From Echinococcus granulosus (Eukaryota > Platyhelminthes > Cestoda > Cyclophyllidea > Taeniidae), in the NCBI RefSeq assembly GCF_000524195.1, contig NW_020170424.1, positions 534,644-598,643 on the forward strand: DNA of 64,000 bases, given 5' to 3'. Under the pieces are notes generated by a model. The model was not told where the DNA came from and searched no databases. It worked only from the letters and a program-made list of their open reading frames with translations. Shown here one piece after another: positions 40,301 through 49,300 of the stretch. A program made the position numbers and the translations under genes. Numbering within the stretch: the stretch's first letter is position 1; each line of letters begins with the position of its first letter.

Positions 40301-43300
40301 AAAAGATGTGGTGTCTCGCGTAGCATCTTCCCTCTTTTGAGTCATTTAAGATGCTGAATTTCTCTTCATTTCATTCCAAGATAAAGAACTTAATCCCTGA
40401 CCTCCTTAAAAACCACAAAGAGCTTCCTCCTGCAGATGCTTCCTTGGATTGCCGCTACCTGTCAAACTCGATGACTAAAAGTCAGGATAATGGCTTGAGG
40501 GGCCGTTGAACTACAAGATGTATCACAACTATTGTGGTACTGCTTAATTTCTCAGCCAAAATTGTCCCCGGAATGAAGAGAGGAAAGTAGGAATGAGGAA
40601 CGGAAGAGGGTATAAATCTTTATCACCTGTTCGTCAGAGACGTCTGATTAGCACATCGCTTGACAGCGGCTTGTGCATGTTTGACATGAAGGATGAAAAT
40701 ACAACTGTCTTTCTCTCCCTCTCCCACCTCTCCTCTCACAAATGCAACACCCAACCTTCAAACTACTTCTAGTTGTACCAAAGCAAACACTTCTGCTTCT
40801 GTCAAATGGAACTAAGTCACGCTTTATTGGAGAGGATGGGAGATAAGGAAACGCTGTTTGCTTCGATGGTAAGGTAGTGAAAAGCGACACTCTTGAGCTA
40901 TCCCTCCCACATAGTAAAGCAAGATTTGCCGAAAATGAGAGTAGGAAAGAAAAGAGAAACGAAATTTTCCTCACTCGGACTACTGAATAACCGGAAATGG
41001 TGGCCTTCAAACAGCTGCAAATGCTCCAGAATCCCCCACTTTCATGGATGAGTGCCGAACGGGTTGAAATTCCTTTATAGACTTTATTAATATCCACTTA
41101 CGATTATCCAAGGACGGTCTTTATTTAGGGTGGTAGGATTAACGACTGCTGTCTTGTTATAGTTTCACTTCTTTGAAGTTGCAGGATTAAGGCAGAACGT
41201 AATCTAGTCAATAATGGACTAGATTATTTCGTCACCTCAAAGATCCTGGCGAAGAATTCCTCCACTACGTCATTACCCTTTGTTGAGAGGGAGGAGAAGG
41301 AGGGGTTGGGTTTAGAATACTTCTAATCGACAAAATCCATGCTTAATTCATCAGACAAATTTCTAAAAGAACTGTCAAGTATTGTCCCAAAAAAATATTT
41401 GTTTAGCGTAGGGAGATGAAGAAGGGCGAATTAAGGATACGGCCAGAAAGTTCAGCCAAATTTTGCCTCATTCTCCTCTTTGAGGTCTCTGGATTAGGAA
41501 AGCAGTTAACTGTGTCTACAATGAACAAAACTACCTCCAAACATCATGGACCTCAGCAAGGATTTCTGAGGACTTTTTCCCGCGTATTCATTTAGAGTTA
41601 AAAAATGAAAATTTCAAGCTGGTCATAAATTAATCTCATCAATCCGAAATTCCACAAGTCATTCGGTTGAAGTGAAGGTGTACTGCTCCCTGTAAGAAAT
41701 GCGACTGATTGATGAATTTCAAAACTAAGGGAATACTAGATCCCACTTGTAGATCTCGAAGCCGGTCCGAAATATTCAGGATATTACAATCATATGTGAG
41801 GAAATAATGGATTGAATGTGTGGCTACTGATGCCATTTTGTTTATTTTCTTACTCCTTCCAGCGACGCGGGTTAATAAATAAATTCAAAATTCCCCACTG
41901 GAACCTCCTGCGATATCTACGATCAGTGGAGTCGCATTACAACGCCTACACCCCCTATCACAACAAAATTCACGCTGCCGATGTCGTTCAATCCGTCCAT
42001 GTGCTTCTGCAGGCTCCCGCTCTTAACGTAAGACTTTTTTCAATTAGTCGCTATTTTTTGACTAATAAGAGGATTAGGCAGAGTGAGTTAAATTTCTTTG
42101 GATAAGGTTGTAAAGGGCTAAAATTGGATTGGACTTCCATGTCCACGAAAAGGAATGAGCAAATTTGAGAGTGTGAAAAGTGGATCAGTCTTTTAATATT
42201 GCCTCCCATTGAATTTATGCGCTTATCACGACTTTTAACAACGAATACATGGAAAACTTTGTCAGAACGGGAGGACCATTCTGGGATAGTGTGCTTTTCT
42301 TAGTAGCCAGTACACACCACTAGTTGAAATACCAAATTTTAGTAAACTATCATGTTCGCCGTTCCCACAAAAGGACTCGTCCCTCTTGCAAGTTCACCAA
42401 AGCTTATTCGGCAATCAGGTCTCCAGGGNNNNNNNNNNNNNNNNNNNNNNNNNNNNNNNNNNNNNNNNNNNNNNNNNNNNNNNNNNNNNNNNNNNNNNNN
42501 NNNNNNNNNNNNNNNNNNNNNNNNNNNNGTGAGCTGACCAGACACATATGTGTTAACTACTAGTAGTGGGAAAAGTCATCACCATGGTACTGTGCTAGCT
42601 ACTGCGAGGGTAGTATTCCATTTGGCGAAAAGCGTGGGCGATTGAAATTCCTGATTTGCCGTAAACGTCCTTTGCATACGTCTCTCTTGAATATCCAGAA
42701 ATGTATATTGACACTATAGTTACTTCCGTAGGCGTTATGAGAGACCTGGCTCCCAAATAGGCTTTATTATTAGCGCGTGGAGGGGCTGGGATGCTGGCAG
42801 TTCTATGTGTCACTAGACGAGTTTTGTTAATTAAGCGTGAAGGTCAAATCAACGAGGGCTGAGCAGTCGTGAGTAGTGACAATTCTCTTTGGTCTACATT
42901 GGTCTTATCCTTTTGATCTATTTTCTCGGTGTCTCCTGTACCTAATCTCCTACGTCAGTTTGAGTGAAATTGTGAAACAAGGACTAAAGCAACGTGATGA
43001 CTTTGTCAAAGTCAACGTCAGGGATACATCTTGTAGATTTTGACGGTGTCACACGCGCCCTTGAAAGCTGGGCTGTTAATTATCGATCGAAGCTAGACAA
43101 TGTTTTCCAAGGAGAGCACTTCGTAGAAACAATATAACTCAGTTCTCTGGTATTCCATTCCGATTTCAGTCATTACAGCGCAGGTAGATTTCTGATGTGC
43201 TGGTTTTACTCCTCATTTACTGAGATAATGCAAGCAGTTCTCTTTTTGGACCAGGATCTGCAACGATGCAAAACTTGATAGTGGAAGAGTTGTCAGGAGT

Positions 43301-46300
43301 CTGTGTGATTTTTGTAGTCCTGCTTTTGTTCCACTGAGGACGTGAACGCTCTTCCGGCTTCTTCCACCAATGTGTCACACGCGTTGTGCACGCATTACAA
43401 ATCCTCTCGATTCTGGAAGCAGGTTAGGATGAGTGCACGGAAGAGCCAGAAGGCTGGCTGCGGAGCTCCATACCACTGGAGGGTAGGTCAAGTTACGTGA
43501 GGCTGGAAGGACCTACATGATTACGCCTAAAAACAAAAAGAAGTTTATCAAATTGAGGATATGGATGGAGCCTACGCTCTAGACATGACTGGAACCATAC
43601 ACGCAGAGGTAGACATCCGGTGCGACTGCTGCCATAACAGTCATTATACTACCGACCATAACACCTGCAGCTGTTGTAGTCTAAACCAAAACAAAAATCT
43701 AGTGAGCTAGCCATTCGTGATTCCTTTGAACAGGCGTTGCCTCGATTCCACTCGAATTTTAGTGATTGTACTAGCTGTGTTCCCTTTGTGAGCTCGAGTT
43801 CACTAACTCTCGTGCATGCATTTATGCATCAGAAGCAGCAACTGAAGCAGAAGAGGCATCAATGGCCGCAGCGCTACATGCTAGCAGTCATCACAACAGG
43901 GCGACTAAAAGTGTCTGCTTCGCGCTGACGACGAAGGATGACGGCTACGACTACTGCAGCGAGGCCGAAGACAACAACGCGTACGTGTACGCCTGAAAGC
44001 TGCGTTATTGGGCAGCGCTGCTCTCCACCAATCAGCGCGTCGGCGTATAAGGCGCACTTACGATCGATTGCAAATCCCGTGCGCGCGTGTGTGCGCGGTT
44101 AGGTATGGGATTGGTGTGAGGCAATGTACAAAGGAGAAAAGGGGTAAAGAGGGTGGACAGTGTCATGTGCCTCCATGATCACTGCCAGCTGATTACGTGG
44201 GTCGATAAGTAGCCATGACCTTGAGCCTATCCAATCAATCACCTCCCCAGTACAAGCTGCGAAAATTCCAACTCAATTAAATGTGGTATCTGATTTCCCT
44301 GACACGCAAGTTTTATTTAGACATGCTTTGTTGAGTCATAAATGTTGTATGTGGTCAATAGCGCGAAATGAAGCTGGAGCCATAACCTCGTGGTGCTGCG
44401 ACTTCGGATTTGCAATTTTTGGTTCATTGATTCTGAATTATTTCAAGTGTTTGAGACTAGTTTTTACTGGTCAATAATGAAAAGTTATCTCCATGAATGA
44501 CCCATTGAGTATTGCTTGTAGATCTGAGATAGTTTGCCGTTCTTTAAACCTCTGGAGAACTTTTTATTAAAGAATTGCATCTTCGATAAACATTTTTAAT
44601 CCGATCCGACAACAAAGTATGTATTGAAAAAGACAATTTCCTCTTTGCATTCTGCGAATGGACTGACTAAAGTCACCTGAGACCATTGTGGTTCCCAGAT
44701 GCGGTATTTTCCATTTACTAGAAGGTGACATTGGAGTAAGCTAGTATACCCTGATAAATCAGGGTCGTCTACTCTGTCGTCAGTGGGGAAGGGAAACGAA
44801 TTCAAAGCAGAGCTTGACGCGTCCTGTCAAAACCCTGATGTTAAATTAATGCCTACTTTGAGCATGAGTCCCCATGGACCCACAATAACTTATTGCTTCT
44901 TTAATCTTTGGGTAATCATGAATTAGTCCAATGAGTGGGGACCTAAATAACCTATTTGAGGTGACCTCATCTGATCACAAAAATAGAGTTTAAACTGGTT
45001 GTGCTACCAAGAAGGGGTTATCATCCTAGAGTGAAGAGAGCTGCGAAACTTGTGCGTAACTTTAAGTTGAAGGGAAGGAATTACTTAGTGCTATCAATGA
45101 TATTTTGTGGGTTAAAGGGAATGCTTGTTTCAGAAGCAAAAATTCATCTTCATTGGAATGTGTGCTCAGTGGAGAGTAAGTTTCTTCCTCGCAAAGTCGT
45201 GCCTGGGAAAAGTGGCCGGGTGCGTAGCTTTTTGCGCCTTCAGTCAGCTGCAGGCACACGGGGACTACGGAGGTGGAGATTCTATCGACGATTCAAGTAA
45301 ACAGGAGGATGACAGCTGAAGAAATTTCAGACATACACTTAATTTTCCCTTGTCTTGCCTCTCATGAAGGCTTTGATCTTAGCCGTGTGTGTCGGGCGGT
45401 GCCTGAGCAACTGCTGTCGGAGGAGTATTGTTGCAATCGCTTAGACGTCTACTCTTGACATTAAAAATATTAACATGACATGAAAATTCCATCCCATAAT
45501 TCGTCATTTATACATGAAATAATCAGAAAAGCAATGTGAATTTAATTTGTGAAAAACCGATAGATTGAATCTCTCGGAACTGTATTTCAACAAGTAAACT
45601 AGGTTCTGAGGTAGTCGTAAGGGTTCAAATAAATGCCCTTAATTCACTTATAAGCTTGGCCTGACACTTAAACTAAACAATCGACCTGAATGTTAATTGA
45701 CCCGGTAAGAGAGAAAGTAGTAAAATGAAAACTTTTGTTTTCCATTCTCAGTCCGTTTTTACTGACCTCGAGTTGGCCGCAGTGATCATTGCCTGTGCCG
45801 TCCATGACGTGAATCATCCCGGTGTCACCAACCAATACCTTATCAATACGAGTAAGTCCTTCTTGTCATTCTTTATCCACAGTTTACTAAAAGCAGTGAA
45901 TCTTCTGAGATCTACATCACTGTTTCTTTGACATTTGGTTCTTTGGTTCCTTTTGATTATCCATATTCGCTATTGTTGCTGCCAGATTTAAAACCCCCAT
46001 TTTTACGAATTATTGCGTACTTTTTAGTCTCACGACATTTGTACTTGGAGGGAAAAAGTGGGGCACGGTTGTCACACTGTCACCGTGACGCAACTGTCTA
46101 TTTTGATAGATAAATGCATGCACGAACTTGGACTTGTACGAAATTTTAGCAGCCCTGTAATGGTACTGTGATTGTCCTGATAGAAATTTGGACATTTATG
46201 ATTGCGATCGTATTTTGGCTAGAATTCTTAATAATTTCGGATCCCGTTGAAACTTCCCAGCTCATTCTTCTTATCCCTTGCAAGAAAGTGGTTATCTTAT

Positions 46301-49300
46301 TTTCTGACTGGTGTCCAAACTTCCTCAATAAACTTCCACGAAGATTAAAACCCCTTTTTAATAACTAGAAACTGTAATAACATTTCTCCTTATTTTATTT
46401 CCAACCACAGAACAACCTTGTTGAAGCGAGATAAATCACGTCAAACATCAAAAGGAAAATTTGCATCATAAGTTGTGTAAGACGACGAAAGCGACTCTCA
46501 AAACCAATCAGTTTGCCCACTTTCTGACTGGACGGGTGATTTTCCTCATTCGCTTTTCCCACCTATCGCGCAATTAATTAGTCCCTTTTAGGTATTGCAA
46601 TTTAGGAAGGAAAAAGATTGAAAAATTTTCTCAAATAAATGACTAGCTTATTTGCCAATTGGCTACTTGATCTCGCCTTCATTGCCTGGAACCAATCAAA
46701 TGCTGGCTCGTGATCGGGCGAGTTTCCCAGCTCAGATCGTCATCCATTCGAAGTGGGTGGGAGGGGTGAGGGAGAGGGAGGGGGGGAATTTGAAAGCAGA
46801 GAGACTTTCGATAAAGCCACGATTAGTTAACACCGGGATGGACATTCAATTGGCCTATGAATGAACAGTAATTCTGGTCAAGATAGAGGTGCTAGTGGTC
46901 GGTTTCCAGTTTTTTTTCTATTAATAAACTAAAGGCGTTCCCTTCAACGCAAAGCTTTGATGGTGCTCCACTTTTGAGGTTATTAACACTAATTGCCAGA
47001 CATAAATTACCCTCCTTTTTAAGAAATAACTTGTAACCGCCATTGAAAATTCGTAGCACAAAGGGTTGTATTAATTCAGTTGACTTCTACACTATTAGGA
47101 CCTGTTGCTTAAAGGCGCTGTTCAGTTACTCGTAATTAAATGAAAGTCCCTTGACGAAAAATTAAAAAGTAAAATTAAATATTTGAATGGTAAATAGTGT
47201 ATGTCTATGTGTCCGTGGATGTTGAGATCAAGATAATCAAGCTACTGAGTAGGCTATAGGTGAGTGATTTATTTGTACTCTAGATGATGCACTGGCGATA
47301 CTGTACAATGATGCCTCGGTGCTGGAAAACTATCATTTGGCAGTGGCCTTCAATTTGCTCACCTTTCCCGGTTGCGATATTCTCGTGAATCTCACCCGAA
47401 AGCAACGCCTCACCTTCCGGCGCATGGTCATTGATATGGTGAGTTGAGGCACGATGAGATGGTTATATTATGGAGTATGCATCCTCATTCCCTTTAGTGG
47501 CGCCGATGTGGCACTAAGTTCTCATTTAACACGAGGACGCTTAGTCAGCAACACAAATGGCATGCATTTGAACCAAACACAGCAGTTTCGGAAGCTCCAG
47601 TTGGTTTCCTTTAGGGTGGTTCTCTTGTCATCTTCATTTAGCCTGAAGTTACTGTGTTCACTCTGTTAGTAGCACAACTTCCCACCCACTTTAATGGCTC
47701 CACTTTGGCTCATTTAACCAATCGTCATATCAGAGAGAGATATTGTGATTCGATTATATCAGAGACGCTGAATTAGCCTTTTAAGTAACATATACTGCTA
47801 TCTGGTCTCATGCGCTGATTCTAAGCCAAATTTTTCGAAAAAAAATCATAACTTTCCTGGGGAGGAATTACTCAGTGATTTTCTTCTATTAGAAGTGCCG
47901 AATCGGCCTTATAATTACTGTCCATTCTAACCCGACTCGACGAGGCCAATCAAACCTGAACTAATTTTGTTGCGTCCTTCACTTCAACTCTCCCTAGAAA
48001 AGTTTGCCGCTCTAATAAGTACGGAACTTTTGTTTCACTGATGGATTCTCAATTTACTACATCAGTAGCTTATGTTTCTATCTGCTTCGAGGTCACCGAG
48101 TTGGAGTAATTGGCCTCTTTAGAGTTTCCCTTCCATAAGGAAGACTGTACTCGGTTATCCCAAACTATCCACATTGAGAGCGTGTAGATCCATTTATTTG
48201 AATAACTTTAATTCGAAGTTAAGCATTATTTGACACAACGCTAGCTTTGGCGCCGTTTAAAACACCTTTGTTCTAAAAAACTATCTAATTGCGTCTGACT
48301 CAGTGACCCTGAAATTTTCATCCAAGTAGTAGTAGTTCCTGCTTGGATTGTTTCTCCGGCGAAGTTTGGAACAGCTGAAAGAGACTATGAGATGTTATGA
48401 GCCAGGTCGCTTGACTGCACCTATCGCTCGAATCCACAGGCGCTGACCTGGATTCTCCTTAGCTTCCACTAAAATCTCATTTAACTCAGTGGCCAAATAT
48501 GCCTTTTGAGAATTCGTTGATTACTTGAATTTTAGCACTGTCGGCAGCACGTTCTCTCGTCTTCCGTGTTGGATTCACTGTCCCGAGAGAGACAGAATGT
48601 GAAAATCAAATTGAAGCTTGGCGTACCTCTGATTCCTTTTTCTGGCTCAAATTGTGATTGGCGTCAGTGAATACATACTTGGTTTTCTAAAAAATCAGAA
48701 TTTCCATATTAACGCCCCATGTTCTTAAGTCACCGAGCGGCCTTTCATTGTAACTACACTTCGAAATGGTTTAGTATGTCATTTCTTAAATAATTTTCAT
48801 TCAAATAAAAGGGAAAAATTAAGGCCCAATATTTATGATTAGAGCAAGCAATTTTAATATGCTTTGCCGACTGAAATTAATTTAAGTAAAGCTTATTTTT
48901 AAATAATGTAATGCGATTTATAATCCCATTTAGGTGCTCTGCACGGATATGTCGAAACACATGTCCCTTCTTGCCGACCTTAAGACCATGGTGGAAACCA
49001 AGAAGGTGGCCGGTTCAGGCATCCTCAACCTCGACAACTATACAGACCGCATGCAGGTAGACGGCCAATTCCGCGACTCTGTGTGCTAGCTTGTCCCGGG
49101 TGTGGATTGGGTGTGTCTTGTCGCACTGGAGACATCATGTCATGTAGCACTCGCTTGTAGTCTGTGTTGGTGCGTCTAGGCGTGTGCGTGTAAAGGTGCT
49201 CGAGCTGTCTGATCTAGTTGGAAATTCCATATGGAGCACCATTTTAGTAGAATTATTAGAGAAAATATCGACAGCCGTATTGTTTGCTATTCACTTCTAG

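Larger units (their letters stand above)
42028..45751. other. PDE4 intron with gap and GC-rich islands
   Basis: 3.72 kb. Holds the second N gap and repeat, a GC-richer region at about 43000-44100 with TGTCACACGCG twice (about 43049, 43374), and coding-like patches at 43737-43996 and 45125-45458. Confidence 0.7.

Noticed and set aside
40648..41097. 149-codon minus-strand ORF
   Set aside because: Longest intronic ORF, but no recognisable motif and no splice-site context; likely chance.
43862..43996. Alternative PDE4 first exon spliced to 45752
   Set aside because: The candidate donor gives phase 2 but the acceptor exon needs phase 0, and the protein would lack half of the catalytic domain.
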